Assembly: GCF_015704865.1 (NCBI RefSeq)
Contig: NZ_JADQTO010000015.1
Coordinates: 157,565-221,564 of the forward strand
DNA length: 64,000 bases
Source of the DNA: Actinoplanes aureus
GTDB taxonomy: Bacteria; Actinomycetota; Actinomycetes; Mycobacteriales; Micromonosporaceae
Direction: 5' to 3'
The notes under the pieces are model-generated. The model was not told where the DNA came from and made no database searches. It was given only the letters and a program-made list of their open reading frames with translations. This document shows, one piece after another, positions 25,999-34,562 of this stretch. A program made the position numbers and the translations under genes. The first letter of the stretch is position 1; every line of letters begins with the position of its first letter.

Positions 25999-26838
25999 AT
26001 GGCGAACCTACGTGAGCGGATCCTCGCTGAGCTCGGCGTCAAGCCGGTGATCACGCCCGAGGACGAGATCCGGGCACGGGTGGACTTCCTCAAGGACTAT
26101 CTGCGATCCACCCCGGCCAAGGGTTACGTGCTGGGCATCAGCGGCGGCCAGGACAGCACGCTGGCCGGCAAGTTGTGCCAGCTCGCCGTCGAGGAGCTGC
26201 GGGCCGAGGGGCACAGCGCCACCTTCGTCGCGGTGCGGTTGCCCTACGGGGTGCAGGCCGACGAGCGGGACGCGCAGATCGCCCTGGACTTCATCGGCCC
26301 GGACCGGTCCGTCGTGGCGAATGTGAAGCCGAGCGCGGACACCGTGGCCGCCCAGGTGGCGATCGCCTGCCGCGAGCTGCTCGACGGCGACGACGCGCTG
26401 CGCGACTTCGTCCGCGGCAACATCAAGGCCCGGGAACGCATGGTGATCCAGTACGCGATCGCCGGCCAGCTGAGCCTGCTGGTCGTGGGCACCGACCACG
26501 CGGCGGAGGCGGTGACCGGTTTCTACACCAAGCACGGCGACGGCGGCGTCGACATCATCCCGCTGAGCGGGTTGACCAAGCGGCAGGGCGCCACCCTGCT
26601 GCGGGAGCTGGGCGCGCCGCCCAGCGTGTGGCAGAAGGTGCCGACCGCCGACCTCGAGGACGACCGGCCCGCGCTGCCCGACGAGGTGGCACTCGGCGTG
26701 CAGTACAGCCAGATCGACGACTACCTGGAAGGCGCCGACGTCGCGCCGGAGGTGGCGGCGAAGGTGGAGTCGCACTATCTCGCGACCCGGCACAAGCGCG
26801 TCATGCCGGTCACCCCGCTCGATGACTGGTGGCGCTGA
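25999..26838 (+). CDS. nadE: NH3-dependent NAD+ synthetase
   Basis: 279 residues. PP-loop SGGQDST (48-54), RLPYGVQADERDAQ, VGTDHAAEAVTGFYTKHGDG, IIPLSGLTKRQ and KVPTADLEDDRP, all typical of the short ammonia-dependent NadE (E. coli type, no glutaminase domain). Catalyses the last step of NAD biosynthesis from nicotinate adenine dinucleotide. ATG 25999. The 3' end overlaps the convergent membrane gene by 29 bp. Many mycobacteria and streptomycetes use the longer glutamine-dependent form, so this may be a second copy. Confidence 0.95.
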   Translation: MANLRERILAELGVKPVITPEDEIRARVDFLKDYLRSTPAKGYVLGISGGQDSTLAGKLCQLAVEELRAEGHSATFVAVRLPYGVQADERDAQIALDFIGPDRSVVANVKPSADTVAAQVAIACRELLDGDDALRDFVRGNIKARERMVIQYAIAGQLSLLVVGTDHAAEAVTGFYTKHGDGGVDIIPLSGLTKRQGATLLRELGAPPSVWQKVPTADLEDDRPALPDEVALGVQYSQIDDYLEGADVAPEVAAKVESHYLATRHKRVMPVTPLDDWWR

Positions 26839-27442
26839 CCGGCGACCGCAGCGCGACTCCGTAGGCGACCAGCCACACCACCCAGATCAGCCAGCCGGCG
26901 AGCCCGAGCAGGCCGATCGGACCCGGATCCTCGATCACCAACGGCCCCAGGACGGCCGAGGCGAACTGCAGCGCCGCGGCCACCAGGCCGATCCGGCTGT
27001 GCCAGGGGCGGATCAGGCCGGCGCCGGCGCCGGCGAGCGACAGGCCGGTCATGGCCAGCGCCAGGAACGTGCCGTTGAAGACGAACAGCGCATCGTGCAG
27101 CGCCCAGAGCCCGGGGTCCGGCGTCGTGGTCAGCGCCAGCCGGGTGGCCATCACGGCGGTGAACGTGAGGTTCTGCAAAAGTACCCCGGCGAAGCCGACC
27201 ACCGCCCAGGCGGTCCGCAGAACCGCCACCGCACCCGCGCCGAACACGGTGGCCAGCACCCAGGCCACCGGCGCCAGCGCCGACGCGACCCGGACCACGG
27301 CCTCATGACTGCTGAAGAATGCCAGGGCCTGCGCGGTGTCCGCGCCGGTGGTGGGCAGGCCGGCCGGAACCAGGACGGCATTGAGGCAGACGATCAGAAC
27401 GGCGAAGCCGATGGCGGCAGCGCCGGAAACTTGCCGAGACAT
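26810..27442 (-). CDS. DUF4386-like polytopic membrane protein
   Basis: 210 residues, six hydrophobic segments. Features: an N-terminal VSGAAAIGFAVLIVCLNAVL helix, a middle WALHDALFVFNGTFLALAMT helix and a C-terminal LAGWLIWVVWLVAYGVAL helix. This resembles DUF4386 membrane proteins, whose function is unknown. Divergent from a TetR regulator with only 39 bp between start codons, so probably controlled by it. Confidence 0.7.
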   Translation of the reverse strand: MSRQVSGAAAIGFAVLIVCLNAVLVPAGLPTTGADTAQALAFFSSHEAVVRVASALAPVAWVLATVFGAGAVAVLRTAWAVVGFAGVLLQNLTFTAVMATRLALTTTPDPGLWALHDALFVFNGTFLALAMTGLSLAGAGAGLIRPWHSRIGLVAAALQFASAVLGPLVIEDPGPIGLLGLAGWLIWVVWLVAYGVALRSPVSATSHRAG

Positions 27443-27481
27443 GTATTCAATATAATAGGCGGAAAGCGAAAGGGATAGGGC
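27443..27481. promoter_or_regulatory. TetR divergent promoter with AT-rich palindrome
   Basis: The 39-bp gap between divergent starts holds TATTCAATA (perfect arms around a central C, 27444-27452) immediately followed by a consensus TATAAT (27451-27456) reading toward the tetR gene. No good -35 was found at 17 bp (TTGCCG at 27431-27436 gives only 14). Likely operator and promoter for the TetR protein and the membrane protein. Confidence 0.4.
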
Positions 27482-28081
27482 ATGCGGAAGTACGAGTCGC
27501 TGCGCCGGGCGACCCAGGCGGCTCAGACCCGGAGCGAGATCGCCGCGGCCGCTCGCCGCCTGTTCGTCGCCCGGGGCTGGGCCGCGACCACGGTCCGCGA
27601 CGTGGCACGGGAGGCCGGTGTCTCCGTGCCGACCGTCTACGCGGCATACGGCAACAAGACCGGGCTGATCCAGGCGCTGGCCGAGGCGGCGGACAACGCG
27701 GCGGACCCGGCCCAGTCCCTGGCCGAGATCGAAGCGGCGGCCGACGACCCGGTGCGGCAGCTCGCGGCGATGACCGGGTACGACCGGCGCCTCTTCGAGC
27801 GTGCCGGTGATCTGATCCGGCTCATCCGGGAGGCCGGCCGTACCGAGCCGGCGCTGGCCGACGCCTACCGAGCCGGTCGCCGCGGCGGTGACGAGACCCG
27901 GATCCAGGTGTTCTCGTCATGGCCGCTCCGGGACGGGCTGGAGCTCGGCACCGCCGTCGACGTCTACGCCGCGATCTGCAACATCGACGTCTACAGCACC
28001 CTCACGGTCGAGCGGGGCTGGAGCCCCGACCAGGTCGAACGCTGGTGGATCCAGGTCCTGACCCGGGAGTTGCTCGGGTAG
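27482..28081 (+). CDS. TetR-family regulator
   Basis: 199 residues. N-terminal helix-turn-helix (about 17-63: SEIAAAARRLFVARGW, TTVRDVAREAGVSVPTVYAA), then a helical ligand-binding domain with no assignable ligand. ATG 27482 with AAGGGATAGGG upstream. Divergent from a DUF4386-like membrane protein gene, its likely target. Confidence 0.9.
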   Translation: MRKYESLRRATQAAQTRSEIAAAARRLFVARGWAATTVRDVAREAGVSVPTVYAAYGNKTGLIQALAEAADNAADPAQSLAEIEAAADDPVRQLAAMTGYDRRLFERAGDLIRLIREAGRTEPALADAYRAGRRGGDETRIQVFSSWPLRDGLELGTAVDVYAAICNIDVYSTLTVERGWSPDQVERWWIQVLTRELLG

Positions 28082-28085
28082 GCGG

Positions 28086-28568
28086 TCAGGCCTGCGGCGG
28101 GAAGATCTCGGGATCCTCGTCGTCGGCGGCATCGCCGTCCGGTCGCGGGAAGATCTCCGGCTCGTACAGCGGTGTCTCGCCCTCGAAGAGGGGATCCGGT
28201 TCATCGTCGAAGATGCCGATGATCTCATCGACCGGGATGCGCGACAGGCTTCCGGCGCCGACCTCGGGCGCCGCGGCGATCAGCCTGGTCCGGATCCCCT
28301 GGTCGCCGTCGACATCGTGCATCCGCCGGACGTCCACCTCGGTGGCCGGCCGGCCGTTCTCGCGCAGTCCGACCGCCAGCAGCTGGGTGTAGTAGCCCGG
28401 ACCGTCCGCCTGCTGAAAGGCGACCACCGCCCAGCCGAGAAACGGCAGGCTGACCGCGGTGACCATCTCGTCGCCGCGGTAGCAGCCGAACTCGACGCTG
28501 CTGAACCGGCCGTCGGGGGTGAAGCTCAGGATGCTGCCATCGGCGAGCGGAATGGCCATGCCGGTCAT
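28086..28568 (-). CDS. Conserved hypothetical acidic protein
   Basis: 160 residues, soluble, no signal peptide. The N-terminal half is beta-rich (IPLADGSILSFTPDGRFSSV, VSLPFLGWAVVAFQQADGPG). The C-terminal tail is strongly acidic and contains two copies of the short motif EPEIFP/DPEIFP. I do not recognise the family. ATG 28568 or ATG 28559. It sits 18 bp downstream of the TPM-domain gene, probably co-transcribed. Confidence 0.55.
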   Translation of the reverse strand: MTGMAIPLADGSILSFTPDGRFSSVEFGCYRGDEMVTAVSLPFLGWAVVAFQQADGPGYYTQLLAVGLRENGRPATEVDVRRMHDVDGDQGIRTRLIAAAPEVGAGSLSRIPVDEIIGIFDDEPDPLFEGETPLYEPEIFPRPDGDAADDEDPEIFPPQA

Positions 28569-28589
28569 GGTCCCACCGCTGATGCCGGG

Positions 28590-30533
28590 TCAGAAGCGCC
28601 CGCCACCGCCCCGGCGGCCGCCTCCTCCCCCACCACCGGTACGCCGTGCCCGCGACCCGCTGCCGCCGAAACCACCGCCCCATCCGCCGCCGGACCGCAC
28701 TCCACCGGCGAGGATGCCGCCGAGGACCGCGCCGGCGAAGGATCCCGCGTCTATTCCGCCCCGGTGGCCGTACGGGCCCGCCGGGTTCCAGGAGTGCACG
28801 TCGGCCTGTGCGGCCTGCCCGGCCGCGGCGGCCAGGTGCCGCGCCTGCTGCGCCTCGCGCAGGGCCGCCCCGGGATCCGGGACCGCCAGCTGCTCGGCCA
28901 GCGCGAGATGGCGATGCGCCTCGGACAGCCGCACCCGGGCCTCGGAGCCGACCGCACCACGCCGCGTCGCCACGAAGTCATCCGTGGCCGAGACCTCCGC
29001 CCGGGCGACCGGCAGAGTCTGTGCCAGCAGGGTACGGGCATGGGCGTCGCGCTCCGCCCGGTCCCGCGCCGCCGCGAGGGCGCTGTCCAGGGCGGCGTCG
29101 GCGGCTTGCAGCCGGGCGACCACCGCCACCGGGTCCGGCCGCGGCGCGCCGAGTGCGGCCCGGGCCTCGGCCACCGCCTGCTCGCCGCCGGAAACCGCGG
29201 CGGGCAGCCCGTCCGGGGCGGCGGTATCGCCGGCCAGTGCGGCGCGCCCGGCCGCCACCTCCGCCTCCACCTCGGCGACCAGCGCGTCCGCGGCGGTGCG
29301 CGCGGCCGGCAGATCGGCGGCCGCCTTGTCCACCGCGGTGCTCAGCTGAACGGCCTGATCGATCGCCTGTTCCGCGGCCCGGACCGCGAGTGCCGCCTGC
29401 GGGCCGTCCGCCGGTGTCCCGGCCAGCGCGGAGCGGGCCTGCTCCAGAGCGGCCGCGGCGAAGGCGAGACGCTCCCGGGCCTGGTCCACGTTGCCGGTGA
29501 CCGCGGTGACCGTCGACCCGCTGTAGTGGGCGGTCAGTTCCTCGACGCGGGCCGCCGCCGCGGGCAGTGCCGCCTCGGCCGCGGCACGTTGCCGGTCCAG
29601 GTCGTCGGCGACCTCGGCGGCCCGGCCCTCCAGGTCGCGTAGCTGGTCGAAGGCTTCCGACTCGGCGTCCAGCCGGGTGTCGGCGCCGCGGCAGAGCTCG
29701 ATGATCCGGGTGAGCGTACGGCGACGCGTGTCCTCGTCCGGCGCGGGTTCCTCCTCGAGGGTCATCCGCAGGCGGAACGCCTCGGCGACGTCACCGCGCG
29801 CCGAGGTGAGCGCGGCCTGGAAACGTTGGGTCGCCGCGGCACCGTACTGTGCGGTCGCCAGCTCACCTTCCCGCTCGCTGGCCCGCAGGTCGTCGTCGAG
29901 TTCGATGAGCAGCGCGTTCGCCTGGTTCGTCAGGTCCTGCGTGCTGGGGCCGGCCGGAGCCGCCGGCGCCGTCTTGCGGCGCCGGCGCAGCCAGAGCCAG
30001 ATCAGCGCTCCGGCCAGGACCGCCCCGAGGACCAGCAGCGGCGCGCCCAGCCCCACGCCACCACTGCCGCCGCCGGCGGCGTCCTGGTAGCCGCGGGCCG
30101 CCGCGATCACCGCACCCGACCAGTCGCCGCGGGCCAGGGCGGGCTCGATCTCGTCGGCCGCCACACCGGCCAGCTCGTCGTCGCTGATCCGGGAGTCGTC
30201 GGGGAACGAGTAGGCGTACGCCCGGTCGGTGGTGGCGACCGCCAGCAGCGCGTCCCGGTCGCCCAGGTCGCTGAGCCGGGCCGTCTCGTCGGTCCACCGC
30301 TGGGCGGGTGTGCCGTCGAAGGAGCCGACGAAGACCACGAACAGCTGGATGCCGGTCTCCTGCCGCAGATCGCGCAGCGCGGCGTCCACCCCGGCCCGGT
30401 CGCCGAGGACTCCCGCCTCGTCGGTCACCTGGACGGCGAGGCGCCCCGGCGCGTCGGCGCGAGCCGGGCCGGGCAGGGCGACCAGCGCGAGGAGCAGGGC
30501 GAGCAGCGGCACGACGACGGGCCGCCGGGGCAT
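28590..30533 (-). CDS. Secreted, membrane-anchored TPM-domain protein with coiled-coil and Gly-rich tail
   Basis: 647 residues from ATG 30533 (GTG 30542 also possible). Signal peptide about 1-28 (PLLALLLALVALPGPARA). TPM/DUF477 domain about 30-160 (VTDEAGVLGDRAGVDAALRD, FVVFVGSFDGTPAQRWTDET). One TM about 170-195 followed by RRRRK. A long Ala/Glu/Arg-rich cytoplasmic coiled-coil region (about 205-590) follows, ending in a Gly-rich tail (GGGWGGGFGGSG...GGGGRF). TPM proteins are found on the outer face and are linked to photosystem repair in plants and envelope quality control in bacteria; the function here is unknown. Confidence 0.82.
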   Translation of the reverse strand: MPRRPVVVPLLALLLALVALPGPARADAPGRLAVQVTDEAGVLGDRAGVDAALRDLRQETGIQLFVVFVGSFDGTPAQRWTDETARLSDLGDRDALLAVATTDRAYAYSFPDDSRISDDELAGVAADEIEPALARGDWSGAVIAAARGYQDAAGGGSGGVGLGAPLLVLGAVLAGALIWLWLRRRRKTAPAAPAGPSTQDLTNQANALLIELDDDLRASEREGELATAQYGAAATQRFQAALTSARGDVAEAFRLRMTLEEEPAPDEDTRRRTLTRIIELCRGADTRLDAESEAFDQLRDLEGRAAEVADDLDRQRAAAEAALPAAAARVEELTAHYSGSTVTAVTGNVDQARERLAFAAAALEQARSALAGTPADGPQAALAVRAAEQAIDQAVQLSTAVDKAAADLPAARTAADALVAEVEAEVAAGRAALAGDTAAPDGLPAAVSGGEQAVAEARAALGAPRPDPVAVVARLQAADAALDSALAAARDRAERDAHARTLLAQTLPVARAEVSATDDFVATRRGAVGSEARVRLSEAHRHLALAEQLAVPDPGAALREAQQARHLAAAAGQAAQADVHSWNPAGPYGHRGGIDAGSFAGAVLGGILAGGVRSGGGWGGGFGGSGSRARRTGGGGGGGRRGGGGRF

Positions 30534-30585
30534 CACAGTCACCGGTCAAACCTAAGGCGCTACGGCGCGGTCCGCGCGGCGACGG

Positions 30586-32652
30586 CTACCAAGTCCATTT
30601 CTGGAGTGCGTTGCCGTCACACGTCGCGATGAGAATCGCCGCGTTGTTGGCCGACGAGGCCGCGGCGAGACACAGTGCGGTGTTCGCGATCGGCCGGATC
30701 GTGCCGTCCGATCCGAACTGCCAGGTCTGCGCGGCCGTGTTGTTGCACGTGTAGGCCCAGATGGTCCGGCCCGGAGTGAAACTGCTCGACGGCACGTCGA
30801 CGCAGTTGCCGAGGACCCGCAGCGAGTTGTCACCGGGCAGCCGGGTCAGCGCCTGCGCCTTGGTGCCGTTGCAGTTGTATGCCTGCAGGTACGTACGGAT
30901 CGCCGTCGCGGACGACGGCACGTCGATGCACCGGCCGGTGCTGTTCCGGACCGCGCTCATCAGCGGGTTCGGTCCCTTGCCGACCTGAACCATCGTCGCC
31001 ACCGACGGCACGCCGGCCGCGTCGACGACGAAGAGCATGTAATAGCCGGGCGGCGCCACGCCCCCGCTCGGCGGCCCGGTGACCGTCAGCGTCGTGCCGG
31101 CGGCCGAGAACCGCAGCGGCACATAGCGCTGACCCTGGTCCACGCCGTGCGTCACGTCGCCGAGCCCGACCAGCCCGACCTTCCGGATGCTCGCCGCCTG
31201 AGCCGACGAGACGGTGAAGCCGGTGTTGATGCCGATGGTGGCCGGCGCCGCGGAGATGACCGGCCGGTCCGCCGGCGCGCCGCTGCCGTCCTTCTTGAAC
31301 AGGTACGGCGGGCTGTAGTACTCGACGTTCTTCTCCAGATAGCCGGTCTTCAGACAGATGTCGCAGATCCCGCCGCCGCCGGTCATGACCCGCCCGTCCG
31401 GGAGCAGCGCGGCCGTCGAGTGATACTGCCGGACCCGGCTCGCGCCGGCGAGTACGGTCCACTGGCCGGTCGCGGGGTCCCAGCGTTCGGCCGTCGTCGC
31501 GGCGTTCTTCAGATCGACCAGGCCGGAGGTGGCCGCGCTGGTCATCCCGCCGGTCGCCAGCACCGAGCCGTCGGCCAGCACGGTTACGTTGTGCTGGCGG
31601 CGGCCGGCCGACATCGATCCGGTAGCCGCGACGGACGCGACCAGTCCGGCGTTGCTGTTCACGACCACGGCGGTCCGGCTGGGGACGTTCGCGACACCGC
31701 CCTCGGTGAGCTTGCCGCCGCCGGCGACGAGCGACTTGCCGATGTCGTACGTGACAAAGCTGCCGTAGTCCCGGGTAATGCTGTCCCGGGTGCCGGTTCC
31801 GGTGATTATCCCGTTCCCCGATGTGTTGACCGTGTACTGCGTGACGTAGGGACCGAAGAATCCGAGTTGGGTATCCGGGCGTGATCCCATGAACGGATAA
31901 AGGCGCGCGTTGTACTTCGTGAATCCGGAAAGGGCGCGGATGGCGCCGTTCGCCTGGTACACCTCGGCCGTCGCGGGACCGCCGCCGATGATGACCTCCT
32001 CGCCGTTCGCCATTTCCGCGACCGACGGGTACCAGCGCGCGGCGGCCATGTCGTTGCCGCGGGTCCAGGTCTCCGCACGCCAGTCGAAGACATAGGTGCG
32101 TACCGTGCCGGCGAGCTGGGCGTTCGCGTTTCCACCGGCGAGCAGGATGTTGCCGTTCGCCAGGTGCGCGAAGCCCGCGCAGAAGAGGTTCGTGCCCTGC
32201 AGGTCGACACGCTTGTACGTGTCGTCGGCGGGATTCCACACCATGGCGCGGGTGAAGCTGTGGTCCGGGTACGACTCCGCCGGGTTGTCGCCGACCGAGT
32301 CCCAGACCAGCACCTTCCCGTTCGGCAGCACCGCCTCGAAGACCGGCACGACGGGCGTGCCGACGACCGGGCTCCACGAGCCGGACTGCCCGGGGTCCGG
32401 CGCGACGGCGGCCGCCGGGCGCGCCGTACCGGGACGCTTTCCGGTCTCCCGCTGGATGCGAGCCGCGTTCTCGGTGGTGCGCTGTTCGATGACCCGCATC
32501 GGCGTGCCGACGAGATCCTGTGCCAGGTGCTCGTGATCGTCACCGTGCTCGTGCGCATGAGCATGAACATGTCCGACCGCGGCCGGAGAGGCGCCGAACA
32601 AAAACGGGGCCGAGAGCAAAAAGGCCGCGAAAAGGCCCCGGAAAGCACGCAT
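30586..32652 (-). CDS. Secreted copper-radical (galactose/glyoxal) oxidase with ricin-type lectin domain
   Basis: 688 residues. Signal peptide about 1-26, then a His-rich segment (residues 28-42, HVHAHAHEHGDDHEH). The kelch-like propeller (about 90-460) contains the copper-radical residues: Cys158 (TNLFCAGFAHLANG) and Tyr208 (RWYPSVAEM) for the thioether cofactor, Tyr410-His411 (RQYHSTAALLPDGRV) and His502 (VTHGVDQGQR) as copper ligands. The DUF1929 domain follows (about 460-560), then a C-terminal ricin-B-type carbohydrate-binding domain (about 565-688, two QxW-like repeats). Predicted to oxidise primary alcohols or aldehydes of sugars outside the cell and make H2O2. In Streptomyces the homologue GlxA needs copper chaperones, none of which is adjacent here. 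Confidence 0.9.
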   Translation of the reverse strand: MRAFRGLFAAFLLSAPFLFGASPAAVGHVHAHAHEHGDDHEHLAQDLVGTPMRVIEQRTTENAARIQRETGKRPGTARPAAAVAPDPGQSGSWSPVVGTPVVPVFEAVLPNGKVLVWDSVGDNPAESYPDHSFTRAMVWNPADDTYKRVDLQGTNLFCAGFAHLANGNILLAGGNANAQLAGTVRTYVFDWRAETWTRGNDMAAARWYPSVAEMANGEEVIIGGGPATAEVYQANGAIRALSGFTKYNARLYPFMGSRPDTQLGFFGPYVTQYTVNTSGNGIITGTGTRDSITRDYGSFVTYDIGKSLVAGGGKLTEGGVANVPSRTAVVVNSNAGLVASVAATGSMSAGRRQHNVTVLADGSVLATGGMTSAATSGLVDLKNAATTAERWDPATGQWTVLAGASRVRQYHSTAALLPDGRVMTGGGGICDICLKTGYLEKNVEYYSPPYLFKKDGSGAPADRPVISAAPATIGINTGFTVSSAQAASIRKVGLVGLGDVTHGVDQGQRYVPLRFSAAGTTLTVTGPPSGGVAPPGYYMLFVVDAAGVPSVATMVQVGKGPNPLMSAVRNSTGRCIDVPSSATAIRTYLQAYNCNGTKAQALTRLPGDNSLRVLGNCVDVPSSSFTPGRTIWAYTCNNTAAQTWQFGSDGTIRPIANTALCLAAASSANNAAILIATCDGNALQKWTW

Positions 32653-32940
32653 GAAGAAGTCCCCCCGTCGCGCATTTAAAACGCGAAATGCTTCCTCACC
32701 CTAGCCCGCAACTAAGTCGCCCATCAATGTCTGGGAACGCCGATCCAGATCGCCGTCCGGGCAGCCGGTACCGGCCGAACGGCCGAGCCCACCCGCCCGA
32801 ACCCCCTGAAAAGCGCCACAGACCATCCAATGGCACAGATCACATCGAGTCGCCTGTGCTCGGCCGATGCACACGAACCACCGATCCCGGGCGGCTGCCG
32901 GGTAGCGCGATGGGCGATCCGTGTGATTCGATCTGCGTGA

Positions 32941-32978
32941 AGGCCGGGCATCTTCCCCCGTGGATGCCCGGCCTTTCT
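32941..32978 (+). terminator. Rho-independent terminator inside a gene-free stretch
   Basis: 12-bp perfect stem (AGGCCGGGCATC at 32941-32952 with its complement at 32963-32974), 10-nt loop, followed by TTTCTGT. It reads on the plus strand, but no plus-strand ORF precedes it back to 32653, so it may end a small RNA or block read-through before the P450 gene. No other feature was recognised in 32653-33013. Confidence 0.75.
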
Positions 32979-33013
32979 GTGAGCCCACACTGGTCGGAGG
33001 AGGGCACGACGGC

Positions 33014-34165
33014 ATGGCGGCGGTTCCGCTCCCGGTCTCCGAGACGTTCTTCCGCGATCCGTACCCGGTCTACGACCGGCTCCGGACCGAAGCACCGGCC
33101 TGCCGGGTGGACCTGCCGGACGGATCGCCGGTCTGGCTGGTGACCCGGTACGCGGACGTCCGCGCCCTGCTCGCCGACACGCGCCTGTCGGTGGACAAGC
33201 GCAACGGCGACGGCAGCTGGCGCGGCTTCTCCCTGCCACCGGCCCTGGACGCGAACCTGCTCAACATGGACGCCCCGGACCACACCCGGATCCGCAAGCT
33301 GGTCGCGCAGGCGTTCACCCCGCGCCGGGTGGAGAGCCTGCGCCCGCGCGTCCAGCAGATCGCCGACGCCCTGTTGGACGCGCTCGCCGGGCGGGCGGAG
33401 GCGGACCTGGTCGGTGACTACGCCGGCCCGCTGCCGGTGGCGGTCATCTCCGAGCTGCTGGGCGTTCCGGAGGCGGACCGGCACGACTTCCGGTCCTGGA
33501 CCGACACGATGCTCATCCCGCCGCGGGGTGACCGGGCCGCCGCGGCGCGTGCCGTCGGCACGATCCACGCCTATCTGGAGAAGCTGCTCGCCGCCAAGCG
33601 CGCCGACCCGGCCGGCGACCTGCTCAGCGCACTGATCGCCGCGCGGGAGGGCGGGGACCGGCTCAGCGAGGACGAGCTGACGTCGCTGGCGTTCCTACTG
33701 CTGCTCGCCGGGTACGAGAACACGGTGCACGCCATCGGGACGGGCCTGCTGACACTGCTGCGCAACCCCGGCGTGCCGGCCGATCCGGAGGAACTGCTGC
33801 GGTACGAGCCGCCGGCTCCCGTGCTGTTGCGGCGCTTCCCGACCGAGGACATCGACATCGCCGGGGTCACCGTGCCGCGCGGTGAGACCGTGCTGCTGGT
33901 GGTCGGCGCGGCCAACCGCGATCCGGACGCCTTCGCCGGCCCCGGCGAGGTGACGCCGGGACGGGCGAGCGGGCATCTGAGTTTCGGCCACGGCATCCAC
34001 TACTGCGTGGGTGCCCCGCTGGCCCGCCTGGAGCTGGAGATCGCCATCGGCACCGTGCGGCGCCGTTTCCCCGGAATGCGGCTGGCCGTGCCGGCGGACG
34101 AGCTGCGCTGGCGGCCGTCGTTCCGCGTCCGCGGCCTGGTCGCGCTGCCGGTGGTGCTGGGCTGA
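33014..34165 (+). CDS. Cytochrome P450
   Basis: 383 residues from ATG 33014 (GGAGGAGGG 9 nt upstream). Class I bacterial P450: I-helix LLLLAGYENTVHAIGTG (AGxE/xT), ExxR in EELLRYEPP, haem-binding loop FGHGIHYCVGAPLARLE (Cys about 331). The segment between the I-helix and ExxR is about 13 residues shorter than usual (LLTLLRNPGVPADPEEL), so the J-helix is trimmed. Soluble; redox partners are not encoded nearby. Substrate unknown. It converges with the MazG-like gene with 4 bp between. Confidence 0.92.
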   Translation: MAAVPLPVSETFFRDPYPVYDRLRTEAPACRVDLPDGSPVWLVTRYADVRALLADTRLSVDKRNGDGSWRGFSLPPALDANLLNMDAPDHTRIRKLVAQAFTPRRVESLRPRVQQIADALLDALAGRAEADLVGDYAGPLPVAVISELLGVPEADRHDFRSWTDTMLIPPRGDRAAAARAVGTIHAYLEKLLAAKRADPAGDLLSALIAAREGGDRLSEDELTSLAFLLLLAGYENTVHAIGTGLLTLLRNPGVPADPEELLRYEPPAPVLLRRFPTEDIDIAGVTVPRGETVLLVVGAANRDPDAFAGPGEVTPGRASGHLSFGHGIHYCVGAPLARLELEIAIGTVRRRFPGMRLAVPADELRWRPSFRVRGLVALPVVLG

Positions 34166-34169
34166 CGCG

Positions 34170-34562
34170 TCAGAAGCGCACGCCGCCGTGCCGGTATCCG
34201 CTCAGCGTCTCGGCGGTCTTGGTGACCAGCGCCGCGCCTAGGTCGACACCGAGATACTCGGACAGCTCCAGGGTGCGGATCAGGATGTCGGCGAGTTCCA
34301 GGCTCAGCGCGTCGTCCGGCCGCCGGGCGTCCGGGGCGAGGTCCAGCGTACGGCTGCGGATCTCCTGGAGGGCCTCACTCACCTCGCTCTGCAACAGGGC
34401 CATCCGGGTGGCCGCGACGTAGGCCCGCCCGGACTCGTGGGCGGCCTCGATCTCGTCGGCACCGGAGAAAAGATCGACGCTTCGGGCGTACGCGTGTGCG
34501 CTGCGCTGCGCGTCGGGCAGCAGCGCCGCCAGTGCCTTGATGTGCTGCAACGCCTCGCTCAC
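34170..34562 (-). CDS. MazG-like nucleotide pyrophosphohydrolase superfamily protein
   Basis: 130 residues, all helical. The family-like motif SEVSEALQEIRS (ExxE) and the downstream LELADILIRTLELSEYLGVD (ELAD..R) match the metal-binding pattern of MazG/all-alpha NTP pyrophosphatases, followed by LGAALVTKTAETLSGYRHGG. Could hydrolyse a non-canonical or signalling nucleotide. GTG 34562 overlaps the stop of the upstream membrane gene (GTGA), so it is the last gene of the 36798-34170 module. Confidence 0.7.
   Translation of the reverse strand: MSEALQHIKALAALLPDAQRSAHAYARSVDLFSGADEIEAAHESGRAYVAATRMALLQSEVSEALQEIRSRTLDLAPDARRPDDALSLELADILIRTLELSEYLGVDLGAALVTKTAETLSGYRHGGVRF

Noticed and set aside
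32880..32960. Possible tRNA or riboswitch in the region before the P450 gene
   Set aside because: GATTCGATC vaguely resembles a T-loop, but no cloverleaf with acceptor stem, anticodon arm and CCA-proximal pairing can be built.
30586..34165. Biosynthetic gene cluster around the oxidase and P450
   Set aside because: No synthase, tailoring set, carrier protein or cluster regulator lies nearby; the P450 and oxidase are on opposite strands and separated by a terminator.
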